From positions 1,798,001-1,862,000 of the forward strand of contig OZ245893.1 of NCBI GenBank assembly GCA_965229645.1: a stretch of DNA of 64,000 nt, in the 5' to 3' direction. Source of the DNA: CAXQZM01 sp965229645. GTDB taxonomy: Bacteria > Pseudomonadota > Alphaproteobacteria > UBA7985. This document shows positions 51,888-60,402 of the stretch, in pieces. Below the pieces are notes generated by a model. The model was not told the DNA's origin. It was given only the letters and a program-made list of their open reading frames with translations, and ran no database searches. Position 1 is the stretch's first letter; each line of letters opens with the position of its first letter. The translations under genes were made by a program, and so were the position numbers.

Positions 51888-53476
51888 GGCCTTGGGCCCT
51901 GGGGGGCCAGGTCCAACCCCATGGGCGCAGGATCAAACAGGGCGGGGTCCATGGTTTTCAAGGTCTCTGAAATATGGATCTTGCCGCTCGCTTGTTGCCT
52001 TATATCGCGGTCAACGTCGATGCCTGGGGCAATTTCGGTTACGACGAGCCCCTGGGGTTTTAGCACCATGACGCACCGTTCGGTCACGTAGCAAACGTCC
52101 TGACCCTGCGCCACGGCGCGCGCGCCCGAGAACGAAATTTGGTCCACTTCGGGGACGACTTTGGCGATCTTGCCTTCGCGTTCAATGACCAGACGCCCCT
52201 GGTCGATCGCGCATTTGGCCCCAGCATTGAAGTTACCAGAAAAGACGATTTTGCGCGCCCGCGTGGTTATATCGACGAAGCCGCCCGCCCCCGCCGTGCG
52301 GTGCGGGGTGGCGCGCAGGCGCGAAACATTGACCGATCCGTCTTGCCCAATTTCCAAAAATGACAGTAGGGAGGCGTCGAATCCCCCTGCCTGAAAATAG
52401 GCGAATTGATGGGGCGAGGCGACAAAAGCCTCAGCGTTGGCCGCGCAGCCAAACTTAAAATCGAGCAGGGGGATTCCGCCGACGGCCCCCTGTTCGATCA
52501 CCCAGGTAACCGCGCCGTGGCACCCCTCCTCCAGGACCACCCGCGGCACATTTGCCGAGATGCCAAAGCCGATGTTGACGGCCCAGCCTTGGCGCAATTC
52601 CTGCGCCACCCGTCGGGCGATGACCTTGCCAGGGCCGAAGTCAGGAATGGCAAAGCTGTCCAGCGGGCGGATCAACTCGCCCGAAATCGCGGGGTCGTAG
52701 GGGGTCGCCGTGGTTTGCAGCATGTCGGGGACTTCGACGACGGCATCGACCAAAATTCCTGGGACATGGACCTCGTGGGGCCGCAAGGTACCATTTTGAC
52801 AAACGCGGCGCACCTGCGCGATCACGCGCCCGCCGCAGTTGTGCGCCGCTAGCGCCATTTCCATGGCACCCAGATAGGCGCCCTCTTGTTCAAAGCTAAG
52901 GTTGCCGCGCTGGTCCGACGTCGTTGCCCGAATGATGGCGACCTGGGGCGCGATGGCGGGGAAATAGAGCCAAGACTCGCCATCAAAGTCCTGATGGCGA
53001 ACGATGGGCGCCGCGCGCGCGGTTTCATTCATGGCGCAGCCGTCCTGATCGGGATCGACGTAGGTCCCAAGCCCGACCTTGGTCAAAACGCCAGGCCGCT
53101 TGGCTCCCGCCTCGCGGATCATATCAAAAATGAGGCCCGAAGGCACGTTATAGGCGGCAATCTGTTCGGCGGCGATGGCCTGCCAGATCAGCGGCGGATC
53201 GGCCTTGGTGGGCCCCGAGGGGTAGGACCCGCCGATCACACGGCGCAGCAGGCCCGGCTTGACCAGATGGTCGATGCCCTTGGTGCCAAAAAAATCTCCT
53301 GCGGCGATGGGATGAAGGGTGGTGAGGTCGCGGGGATGTTGGGTTTCGTCGAATCGTTCGCCTAAGGCGGCCAACACCGCGTCGGGGCAGCACAACCCGC
53401 TGGAGGAGTTCACGGCGACAACCGCCCTGTCGGGAATTTCTGCAACCGCCTGCCGCAATGAAACTTGTTTTGTCAT
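51884..53476 (-). CDS. Acyl-CoA:acetate/3-ketoacid CoA-transferase (YdiF type)
   Basis: 530 residues, fused alpha and beta halves as in YdiF/acetate CoA-transferase. The catalytic Glu is in TWVIEQGAVGGIPLL; the N-terminal half has the GxGGGxG-like region replaced by SSSGLCCPD. Activates a carboxylic acid by CoA transfer. ATG 53476 chosen with GGAGGC upstream. Preceded by the operator at 53491-53510 and first of a three-gene operon with enoyl-CoA hydratase and Dabb. Confidence 0.92.
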   Translation of the reverse strand: MTKQVSLRQAVAEIPDRAVVAVNSSSGLCCPDAVLAALGERFDETQHPRDLTTLHPIAAGDFFGTKGIDHLVKPGLLRRVIGGSYPSGPTKADPPLIWQAIAAEQIAAYNVPSGLIFDMIREAGAKRPGVLTKVGLGTYVDPDQDGCAMNETARAAPIVRHQDFDGESWLYFPAIAPQVAIIRATTSDQRGNLSFEQEGAYLGAMEMALAAHNCGGRVIAQVRRVCQNGTLRPHEVHVPGILVDAVVEVPDMLQTTATPYDPAISGELIRPLDSFAIPDFGPGKVIARRVAQELRQGWAVNIGFGISANVPRVVLEEGCHGAVTWVIEQGAVGGIPLLDFKFGCAANAEAFVASPHQFAYFQAGGFDASLLSFLEIGQDGSVNVSRLRATPHRTAGAGGFVDITTRARKIVFSGNFNAGAKCAIDQGRLVIEREGKIAKVVPEVDQISFSGARAVAQGQDVCYVTERCVMVLKPQGLVVTEIAPGIDVDRDIRQQASGKIHISETLKTMDPALFDPAPMGLDLAPQGPRP

Positions 53477-53490
53477 CAAGTTGCCTCCAT

Positions 53491-53510
53491 AAGTAACCAA
53501 ATGGTCACTT
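53491..53510. promoter_or_regulatory. Operator shared with the acyl-CoA dehydrogenase operon
   Basis: AAGTAACCAAATGGTCACTT, 14 bp before the CoA-transferase start and nearly identical, in sequence and position, to 49459-49478. One arm mismatch (GTCACTT for GTTACTT). Confidence 0.75.
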
Positions 53511-53640
53511 ACGCTATGCCGTTTTCACCGCCTGCAATCAAGCGCTCTGTGGCGTCGCTCGCAGCGTCCAACTGTCAAGTTTGCTTAGCCAAGCGGGAAC
53601 CCGCAGGCCGTAATTTTGAGATCGACGAAGGAACATCCTC

Positions 53641-54459
53641 ATGAACATCTACTTCCAAAAAAACCACCAACGCGCCTTCGGGACTTTCCCCCTAAAGGAG
53701 GATACTTTGCTGTCCGCCATCGAACAGGCGGCGAAGGTGGGCTATCGTGCCTTCGATACGGCCCAGATGTACGAAAACGAAGCGACAACGGGCGAAGGCT
53801 TGGCCGCGACGGGGGTGGCGCGGGCCGATCTGTGCGTGACCACCAAGGTCAATATCAACTGTTTCACCGACGCGGCCTTCTTGCCCTCGGTCGAGCAAAG
53901 CCTCAAGGACTTGCGCACCGACTATGTGGACGTTCTGCTGCTGCACTGGCCGCCCGCAGATGGCAACATCGAACCGTCGCTCAAGCTGTTGCAGCAAGCC
54001 TACGATCGGGGTTTTGCCCGTAACATCGGGGTGTCCAACTATACGGTTGCCATGTTGCGGCAGGCCGTGCAGCTGGTCGAGGCGCCCTTGGTCACCAACC
54101 AAGTTGAATTTCACCCGTTGCTGAACCAAGATGTGCTGCTAGCCGGGGCAAACGAAGTGGGTGTGCCCCTGTCGGCCTACTGCTCGGTCGCGCGCGGGGA
54201 GGTCTTTAAGCGTCCGATTTTCGCCGAGATCGGCGCCACCTATGGCAAGAGCGCGGGACAGGTAGTTTTGCGCTGGATTTTGCAAAAAGGGGTCAGCGTC
54301 AACGTCATGTCCACCAACCCCCGCAACATCGCGGCGAACTACGACATCATGGACTTTTCCCTCAGCCATATCGACATGGCGCGGATTGATCGGGTGACCG
54401 CCGAAAACTACCGAATTGTCGGCAAAGACTTGGTGCCGTTCGCCCCCGATTTTGACTAA
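53641..54459 (+). CDS. Aldo/keto reductase, 2,5-diketo-D-gluconate reductase-like
   Basis: 272 residues. Tetrad residues Asp and Tyr in AFDTAQMYENE, Lys in VTTKVN, His in LLLHWPP; later IGVSNYTVAML and TNQVEFHPLL. NADPH-dependent reduction of carbonyls is expected. AAGGA upstream of ATG 53641; divergent from the CoA-transferase operon. Its TAA stop is followed at once by a MITE-like end (TACCAAGGG). Confidence 0.92.
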   Translation: MNIYFQKNHQRAFGTFPLKEDTLLSAIEQAAKVGYRAFDTAQMYENEATTGEGLAATGVARADLCVTTKVNINCFTDAAFLPSVEQSLKDLRTDYVDVLLLHWPPADGNIEPSLKLLQQAYDRGFARNIGVSNYTVAMLRQAVQLVEAPLVTNQVEFHPLLNQDVLLAGANEVGVPLSAYCSVARGEVFKRPIFAEIGATYGKSAGQVVLRWILQKGVSVNVMSTNPRNIAANYDIMDFSLSHIDMARIDRVTAENYRIVGKDLVPFAPDFD

Positions 54460-54484
54460 TACCAAGGGTCATTTTCAATGACCC
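54460..54484 (+). repeat. Short MITE-like end on a stop codon
   Basis: TACCAA followed by the hairpin GGGTCATT-TTCA-ATGACCC, immediately after the aldo/keto reductase TAA. Resembles a terminal hairpin of the MITE family but no partner end is present; it can also act as a terminator. Confidence 0.5.
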
Positions 54485-54562
54485 CTTTATGGCGTTCAAG
54501 CGCCACGCAGGCTGCGCTCCCGCTTGGTCGTTAGTCCTTGAAAGCACTGAATTTTCAATTCA
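54485..54562 (-). repeat. Repeat family S, left half of split copy S2
   Basis: Matches 34.5 kb through GCGCCACGCAGG, CTTGGTCG and CTGAATTTTCAATTCA, and breaks off exactly at the MITE cassette, ending in TCA. Confidence 0.65.
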
Positions 54563-54754
54563 TACCAATTCTCATGAAGACTGACCGATTGGAATTGGTA
54601 TAGGGTCCGCGGCTGCGGGCCCCGCAGCGGCCCCGAGATCAGCTAAGAAAGCGCCTCGTGGGAAAGCGAAGGCCCCGTCGGAGCGCATCGCAAAGCGATG
54701 CTTGCGTGAGACCTAAAATTCTCATTAATGTGTCAACATTCATGAGAATTGGTA
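54563..54754 (+). repeat. MITE copy R9, subfamily II
   Basis: 192 bp with ends TACCAATTCTCATGAA / CATGAGAATTGGTA. The centre (GGGTCCGC/GCGGGCCC, CCCCGAG, CCCCGTCGGAG) matches subfamily I, but the end hairpins and the GCGCATCGC/GCGATGC hairpin are different. Confidence 0.88.
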
Positions 54755-54829
54755 TTACATGTATCTTTGAGCGAAGGCCATATCGCGAGAGTTTCAGGAT
54801 TCAAAAATACAAAGTAAACGGAAAACCAA

Positions 54830-55225
54830 ATGAGAATCTACGTAACAAGCGTCTTTGTTGACGACCAAGAAAAAGCCGAAAAATTCTATACTGAAAAGCT
54901 AGGCTTCAAGGTCAAACATAACATTTCACTAGGAAAAAACCGTTGGTTAACGGTTGTGTCTCCTGAAGACCCAGAGGGAACGGAATTGCTACTTGAACCA
55001 AGCGACCATCCCGCCACAAGTTCATTCAAGAAGGCAATCGTTGCGGATGGGATCGCTGCCCATTCGTTCCAAGTGCAAGATCTTGATTCAGAGTGGAGAG
55101 TCTTAACCGAGAAAGGTGTTGAGTTTACAACTGAACCAATGAATGCAGGTTCTGTTCACATGGCTGTTTTCGATGATACGTGCGGAAACCTCATTCAACT
55201 GATTCAGATGAAAGAAATTTCGTAA
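54830..55225 (+). CDS. VOC-family protein (glyoxalase/bleomycin-resistance type)
   Basis: 131 residues, one full VOC module pair: IYVTSVFVDDQEKAEKFYTEKLGF at the N-terminus and GSVHMAVFDDTCGNLIQL at the end, with the typical D..GN...L motif. Metal-ligand His/Glu positions are only partly conserved. Function may be isomerase, dioxygenase or resistance protein binding a small molecule. Clearly AT-richer than its neighbours, and cradled between two MITEs, which supports recent acquisition. Weak ribosome-binding site. Confidence 0.88.
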   Translation: MRIYVTSVFVDDQEKAEKFYTEKLGFKVKHNISLGKNRWLTVVSPEDPEGTELLLEPSDHPATSSFKKAIVADGIAAHSFQVQDLDSEWRVLTEKGVEFTTEPMNAGSVHMAVFDDTCGNLIQLIQMKEIS

Positions 55226-55246
55226 AGCCATTCGCGTTTGTATTGA

Positions 55247-55529
55247 TACCAATTCTCATGAAGACTGACCGATTGGAATTGGTATAATTCCAGCGGCGAC
55301 CCAAAATGACTCTTTTGATCGCTGGTATAAGGGCCGCGACTGCGGCCCCCCAAGCGGGCTCCAAGCCCGAAGGGCGCAGGGAACGCCCGCGCTCCAAACG
55401 CGCGGCCCCGAGACAAGCTAAGAAAGCGCTTTGGGGGAAAGCGAAAGCCCCGTCGGAGCGCATCGCAAAGCGATGCTTGCGTGAGACCTAAAATTCTCAT
55501 GAATGTGTCAGCATTCATGAGAATTGGTA
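55247..55529 (+). repeat. MITE copy R10, chimera of subfamilies I and II with one 48-bp-type module
   Basis: Outer ends are subfamily II. After the first terminal hairpin comes a subfamily I left-end hairpin (CCAGCGGCGACCC ... TCGCTGGTATAAG), then a module with core CGAAGGGCGCAGGGAACGCC, then the subfamily II right half. A nested or recombinant copy. Confidence 0.87.
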
Positions 55530-55600
55530 TCAGTATTTTCCGCGTCCATCAACGGCTCGACGCGTCAAACTCTCCCGCCGTTAGTATGATTCAATACAAA
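55530..55600 (-). repeat. Repeat family S, right half of split copy S2
   Basis: Begins TCAGTATTTTCCGCGTCC and continues CGGCTCGACGCGTCAAAC, matching S1 at 34.6 kb. Ends with GATTCAATACAAACAC, a motif also seen near 35.57 kb and inverted near 55.23 kb. Confidence 0.65.
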
Positions 55601-55617
55601 CACAAATGCGAACGGCC

Positions 55618-57231
55618 CTAATGTCTCGCAGGTCTGTCGTTGCCCAACACGAGGTCGGCGGCTTTTTCTGCGATCATGATCGTTGGGGCGTTGGTGTTAG
55701 ACCCGATCAGGCTCGGCATGATGGAACTGTCGCAAATGCGCAGGCCCGTAAGGCCATGAACCCGCAGTTGGGGATCGACCACTGCCCTGGGGTCGGTGCC
55801 CATCTTGCAAGTGCCGCTGGGGTGGTAGGAGGTTCGTCCGTAGCGGCGCGCATAGTCCTCAAAGTCGGCTTGGGTCTTAACCTCGTCCGCGGGCAAGATG
55901 ATTCGGCGAATGTGTTTGTGCAAAGATGGCTGGCTAAAAATCTCACGGCTGATGCGCACGCCCTCGACCGAGGTTTTTAGATCCTCGGGCTCGGCTAGGA
56001 AGTTGGGATCGATGACGGGGCGCTCGTCGGGGTCGGGGGAACGCAGTCGCACCGTGCCGCGACTTTTGGGACGCAGAGTATAGGAATTGAGCGTGATGCC
56101 CGACGCGCCAGGGGCGACCGTTGGCACGCCCGCCTCCGCGCCCGCGCCCGCCAAAAAATGGAATTGTAGGTCAGGACGGGGGCTTTGGGCATCAGAATAC
56201 CAGAAGGCGCCGCCTTCGACCACGTTGGAGGTGACGGGTCCCGACTTGAACAGGGCATACTGCAGCCCTGCCCAGGCCATCATGTGCGGGCGTTTGTATT
56301 TATCAAGGCTATCGTGGCCGAGAAGTTCGGCGACGATATCGATGCCAAAATGATCGTTCAAATTTTCCCCGACCCCTGGCAGGTCGTGCACCAACTCAAT
56401 GCCCTGGTCGCGCAAGTGCGCCGCGGGCCCGACCCCAGAGAGCAGCATCAACTTAGGCGAGCCTATGGCGCCCGAGGTGATTAGCACCTCTTGATCGGCG
56501 CGGATCTGTTCGGGGCGGGCCTTGGTGGCGATCTCCACCCCGACAGCGCGCTGTCCCTCAAAGACGATGCGCCGTACCGACACGTTCGTGCGTACCGTGA
56601 GATTGGGCCGCGCCATGGCAGGGCGGAGGTAGGCGACCGCGGCGGAGCAGCGGCGCTTGTTGCGGGTCGTGATCTGATAGGGCCCCGCGCCCGCCTGCGA
56701 GGCGCCATTGAAGTCGGGGTTCAGCGGCATGCCCAATTCCTGGCAGGACCGACAGAAAGCTAGGGTCACGGGGCTGGGGTCGGGGATGTTGGACACCGTC
56801 AAAGGTCCGTCAATGCCGTGCAGCTCGCCCGAATGCACTGTGTTGCCTTCTGAACGTAAAAAATAGGGCTGGATGTCGCGAAAGGCCCAACCCTCGGCGC
56901 CTTCCTCGTTGGCCCAACGGTCGTAGTCGTGGGGCGTGCCGCGGGTAAAGATCTCGGCATTGATCGAGGAGCCGCCGCCGATCAAACGCGCCTGCGCGTA
57001 AGGAATTTGACGATCGTAGGCGTGCTTTTGCGGTGCGGTCGCATACCCCCACGTCAGGGGTCCCGAGGTCATTTTCGCAAAGCCTACGGGCATGTGAATG
57101 TAGGGGTTGGTGTCCTTGCCGCCCGCCTCGATCAGCAGGACCCGCGCGTCGGGATGTTCGCTGAGCCGGGCGGCCATAACGCAGCCCGCCGAACCGCCGC
57201 CGACAATCACATAGTCGTATCCTTCGGCCAT
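55618..57231 (-). CDS. GMC-family FAD oxidoreductase (choline dehydrogenase-like)
   Basis: 537 residues. N-terminal FAD motif DYVIVGGGSAGCVMAARL, the GGSSINAEIF signature, the second GMC motif near TSGAIGSPKLMLLSGVGP, and the catalytic His in SYHPSGTCKMG. Oxidises a primary alcohol to the aldehyde; the next gene in the operon encodes an aldehyde dehydrogenase. AGGAGG upstream. Last gene of the eight-gene ABC/oxidation operon. Choline is possible but the sugar-type ABC importer makes a polyol or alcohol more likely. Confidence 0.95.
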   Translation of the reverse strand: MAEGYDYVIVGGGSAGCVMAARLSEHPDARVLLIEAGGKDTNPYIHMPVGFAKMTSGPLTWGYATAPQKHAYDRQIPYAQARLIGGGSSINAEIFTRGTPHDYDRWANEEGAEGWAFRDIQPYFLRSEGNTVHSGELHGIDGPLTVSNIPDPSPVTLAFCRSCQELGMPLNPDFNGASQAGAGPYQITTRNKRRCSAAVAYLRPAMARPNLTVRTNVSVRRIVFEGQRAVGVEIATKARPEQIRADQEVLITSGAIGSPKLMLLSGVGPAAHLRDQGIELVHDLPGVGENLNDHFGIDIVAELLGHDSLDKYKRPHMMAWAGLQYALFKSGPVTSNVVEGGAFWYSDAQSPRPDLQFHFLAGAGAEAGVPTVAPGASGITLNSYTLRPKSRGTVRLRSPDPDERPVIDPNFLAEPEDLKTSVEGVRISREIFSQPSLHKHIRRIILPADEVKTQADFEDYARRYGRTSYHPSGTCKMGTDPRAVVDPQLRVHGLTGLRICDSSIMPSLIGSNTNAPTIMIAEKAADLVLGNDRPARH

Positions 57232-57255
57232 GGTCTTTCGTTTCCTCCTATTCGG

Positions 57256-58758
57256 TTACGCGATCCAGGGCGTGCGTTTGCCGATTTCCACGTGCACCGA
57301 CTTGACTTGGGTATATTCTTCGACGCCGAGCATGCCCGCCTCGCGCCCCCACCCCGATTGCTTGAACCCGCCAATGGGCAATTCGGGGCCGCCTGCCAAG
57401 GTGGTGTTGACCCAAAACCGCCCCGCCTGAATTTGGCGGGTTAGTTGCAGGGCCTTATCGATGTTCTTGGTCCAGACGCTGGCGGCCAAGCCATAGACCG
57501 TATCGTTGGCGAGGGCGATGGCTTGGTCCAAGGTCTCAAAGGGCATCATGGTCAAAACCGGGCCGAAAATTTCGTCGCGGGCGATGGCCATGTCGGCCTG
57601 AACCTGGCTGAACAGGGTTGGACTGACGTAGTGGCCTGGCCCACGGTCGAGCTTTGTGCCACCACAAACCAGCTTGGCCCCCTCGGCGAGGCCTTTTTCG
57701 ATGTAGTCGAGGATGGTGGCATTTTGCTCGTCGGTCGTAATGGCGCCCATCTGGGTCGCTTCGTCCAGGGGGTCCCCGACGATAATTTTGGCCATCTTTT
57801 CCTTAACCAGAGCGGCGAAGTCATCCGCGACGCTCGCCTCAACGATCAGGCGTGAGCCCGAAACGCAGCATTGCCCCGCGTTGAAGGCAATGCCGAAGGC
57901 CACCCCATCGGCGGCGTCTGCTAGGTCGGCGTCGGCGCAGACCACCTGGGGGTTCTTACCGCCCAATTCCAGGCCCAGTTTCTTAAAGTTTGTCCGCCCC
58001 GCGGCCTCAACGCAGGCCCGTCCAACGCTGGTGGACCCTGTAAAGGACAGCATATCAATATCAGGATGTTCCGACATGGCTTGGCCAAGGACGCCCCCCG
58101 AACCTGTAACCACGTTCATAACCCCTGCGGGCAAGCCCGCAGCATGGAGGATTTCGGCAAGGATGAGCGTCGTGGCCGAGGTGGTTTCTGAAGGTTTGGC
58201 AACTAAGGTACAACCGGCGGCCAGAATGTAGGGCACCCGCTCGCACAAAATCAGAAACGGAAAGTTCCAGGGCGTGATCAGGCCGACGACCCCGATGGGT
58301 TCGCGCGTAACCAGGCCGAACATACCGTCGCCCAAGTTGTTGAAGCTGTCGCCGTGCAGCGCACGGGCCAAGCCGCTGGCGTATTCGAACATGCCAACGC
58401 AGCCCGCGACCTCGCCGCGCGACTGCGAAATGGGTTTGCCGGTTTCTAGGGTTTCCCAGTAGGCGATTTCTTCTTGACGTTCGGCGATCCCCGCCGCCGT
58501 CTTCAGCAGCACCGCCGCCCGGTCCGCACCCGACAGCCCCGACCAGCAGCGCGAGTCAAAGGCCGCGCGCGCGGCGGCAACAGCGGCGTCCACATCTGCA
58601 GGGGTACAGCGCGGCTTGCGCGACACCGACACCCCATGGCCAGGGGATGCGCGCTCGTAGAGGGGGCGATCCCCCGCGGGGACCGACGCGCCCTTGACCC
58701 AAAATCCAAATTCCCTTGGCTGCGCGGGCAGCCCCAAGTTTGCTGCGCTCTGATCCAT
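57256..58758 (-). CDS. Aldehyde dehydrogenase
   Basis: 500 residues. Motifs: TPWNFPFL, SFTGSTSVG, LELGGKNPQVV with the general-base Glu, and FNAGQCCVSGSR with the catalytic Cys; C-terminal PIGGFKQSGWGREAG. Close to betaine-aldehyde and related dehydrogenases. AAGG upstream; 24 bp before the GMC gene, so together they would convert an alcohol to an acid. Confidence 0.95.
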   Translation of the reverse strand: MDQSAANLGLPAQPREFGFWVKGASVPAGDRPLYERASPGHGVSVSRKPRCTPADVDAAVAAARAAFDSRCWSGLSGADRAAVLLKTAAGIAERQEEIAYWETLETGKPISQSRGEVAGCVGMFEYASGLARALHGDSFNNLGDGMFGLVTREPIGVVGLITPWNFPFLILCERVPYILAAGCTLVAKPSETTSATTLILAEILHAAGLPAGVMNVVTGSGGVLGQAMSEHPDIDMLSFTGSTSVGRACVEAAGRTNFKKLGLELGGKNPQVVCADADLADAADGVAFGIAFNAGQCCVSGSRLIVEASVADDFAALVKEKMAKIIVGDPLDEATQMGAITTDEQNATILDYIEKGLAEGAKLVCGGTKLDRGPGHYVSPTLFSQVQADMAIARDEIFGPVLTMMPFETLDQAIALANDTVYGLAASVWTKNIDKALQLTRQIQAGRFWVNTTLAGGPELPIGGFKQSGWGREAGMLGVEEYTQVKSVHVEIGKRTPWIA

Positions 58759-58764
58759 CTGACC

Positions 58765-59328
58765 TTACCCCGACGCGTCCAAGCCGTCGCGCCAGTCGTT
58801 CCAGCCGCCGTCGACGGAGGAAGGGGCCTCGTGCCACGCGGTCATGGTCTGACCTGTCACAGGGTCGCGGTCTGGAATGGGCAAGGCCATGATATTTTTG
58901 CAGGCCATGTAGTAGCGCTCTTGGGTCAAAAAAGCCTCCTGAATATTGTCCCAGTCGCGTCCGCCCGCGTAGCCGCCGCACATCATGATGTCGTCCGAAT
59001 GGCCGACCATTTCGTGGCTCACCCCCGCGGGCATGACGATGACGTCGCCCGTTTCGATGCGGACCTTGGTGAAGCCCGTCTCCCCAACCGATAGACTAAA
59101 TTCCATCCAGCCTCGCGCGCACCCGAGGCATTCGTGGCTGGTGGAATGAAAGTGGGCGTATTCGTAGATGCCAGGGTAGGACCAGTTGTTGCCCCAGCCG
59201 TTGTCGCGGAATCGCGCCTTCAGCGCGGCCTCGCCGCCGCCGGGGATCCCGCCGCGATGGATCAGCAGGGGAAACCGACTGCCTGGGATCTGGCCCTGAG
59301 GTTTTGAGGTGTAGGCTTCTGTTTTCAT
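58765..59328 (-). CDS. YjlB-like cupin protein
   Basis: 187-residue cupin: HFHSTSHECLGCARGWMEFSLS and GDVIVMPAGVSHEMVG give the two cupin motifs with His ligands. Similar proteins (YjlB) have no established reaction; isomerase or sensor functions are possible. GGAGAA upstream; 6 bp before the aldehyde dehydrogenase, so in the operon. Confidence 0.85.
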   Translation of the reverse strand: MKTEAYTSKPQGQIPGSRFPLLIHRGGIPGGGEAALKARFRDNGWGNNWSYPGIYEYAHFHSTSHECLGCARGWMEFSLSVGETGFTKVRIETGDVIVMPAGVSHEMVGHSDDIMMCGGYAGGRDWDNIQEAFLTQERYYMACKNIMALPIPDRDPVTGQTMTAWHEAPSSVDGGWNDWRDGLDASG

Positions 59329-59376
59329 ACCATTTCTCCGTCAAGTTGGGTCGTTTGGGAATCGCGTGTTGCTTCC

Positions 59377-60402
59377 TTAGGGTGACGAAAGCACAATTTG
59401 GGTCTTCAGATCCTGGGGCCGTTCGGCGTAGGTGTCAAAGGCCTCTTGGATTTGCTCCAGGGGGTAGGTTGCGCCCAGAAAGGGCTGGGGGTCGATGCGC
59501 CCGTGCCGCAGGAGGGTGAGGGCGTCGTGCAAGTCTTGCCCTTGCCCCGCGACTGAGGCGCTTAAGGAATCCTCGCGCAGGATGGTATCGCTAATCCCAA
59601 GCGACAAGGCCGCGTCGTCGGGGGCAAGGCCGAAGGCGACCAGGCGACCCCCCCGGCGCATGAGGCGCTGGGCGTTCTCATAAAGTGCGGCGGCGCCGAC
59701 GCATTCGATGACCAGATCGGCACCTCGCCCCTGGGTCCATTGCAGCACGGTTTCGTCCAGCTGGTCGGGGTCGGTCACGACCACATCGGCGCCAGCGGCC
59801 TTTGCGAGGGCGGCCCGGCCTGGCGACACTTCGGCGACCATCAGCGGCGCGGCGCCGATGGTCCGCAGCAACTGGATGTAGAAGTTGCCGATGGGTCCCG
59901 CGCCCAAGACCAGGGCCGAACTGCCAAAGGCGATTTGGGCCTTGCGCGCCGACCGCACGACGCAGGACAAGGGCTCTGCCAGGGCCAACACCGCCGCGCG
60001 GATCCCCTCGACAGGGATGACCTGGCGGGCGGGCACAAGAATATGGTCGGCAAAGGCACCATCCCGAGTGATGCCGAGTTGCTGGCGGTCCGCGCAATTC
60101 AGCACTTCGTTGCGGCGGCAGAAAAAGCAGTGCCCGCAGCCCAGGTTCATATCGACGACGCAGGTCTGACCCACGGAAAAATGCGTCACTTGCGCCCCGA
60201 CCGCCGCCACCGTGCCCGCAAATTCGTGCCCTGGAACCAGCGGCAGTTGGTCCTGCGCGTAAGCGCCGTGGAACATATGGAGGTCGGTGCCACAAATCCC
60301 GCAGCGTTCAACGCGGATCAGGGCCTCCTGCACGCTGGGTTGCGGCGTCGGGACGTGGCGAATATCGAACTTGCCAGGGGCGCTTAGATAGGCCGCGCGC
60401 AT
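59377..60402 (-). CDS. Zinc-dependent alcohol/sugar dehydrogenase (MDR family)
   Basis: 341 residues. Catalytic-zinc residues in RCGICGTDLHMFHG and VPGHEFAGTV; structural-zinc cysteines in NLGCGHCFFCRRNEVLNC; Rossmann motif LVLGAGPIGNF. ATG 60402 overlaps the permease stop (TGATG). The long frame upstream of that is a shadow of the permease gene. Resembles sorbitol, threonine or L-iditol dehydrogenases. Expected to oxidise the imported sugar or polyol. Confidence 0.94.
   Translation of the reverse strand: MRAAYLSAPGKFDIRHVPTPQPSVQEALIRVERCGICGTDLHMFHGAYAQDQLPLVPGHEFAGTVAAVGAQVTHFSVGQTCVVDMNLGCGHCFFCRRNEVLNCADRQQLGITRDGAFADHILVPARQVIPVEGIRAAVLALAEPLSCVVRSARKAQIAFGSSALVLGAGPIGNFYIQLLRTIGAAPLMVAEVSPGRAALAKAAGADVVVTDPDQLDETVLQWTQGRGADLVIECVGAAALYENAQRLMRRGGRLVAFGLAPDDAALSLGISDTILREDSLSASVAGQGQDLHDALTLLRHGRIDPQPFLGATYPLEQIQEAFDTYAERPQDLKTQIVLSSP

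Larger units (their letters stand above)
54563..55529 (+). mobile_element. MITE-bounded cassette carrying a VOC gene
   Basis: 967 bp bounded by perfect 16-bp inverted ends TACCAATTCTCATGAA and TTCATGAGAATTGGTA, with TCA on both outer sides. Contains two MITE copies in the same orientation and one gene between them. Removing it and one TCA joins CAATTCA to GTATTTTCC, the uninterrupted sequence seen in repeat S1. The inner MITE edges have unmatched flanks (TTA and TGA), so the unit appears to have moved as a whole. Confidence 0.75.
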
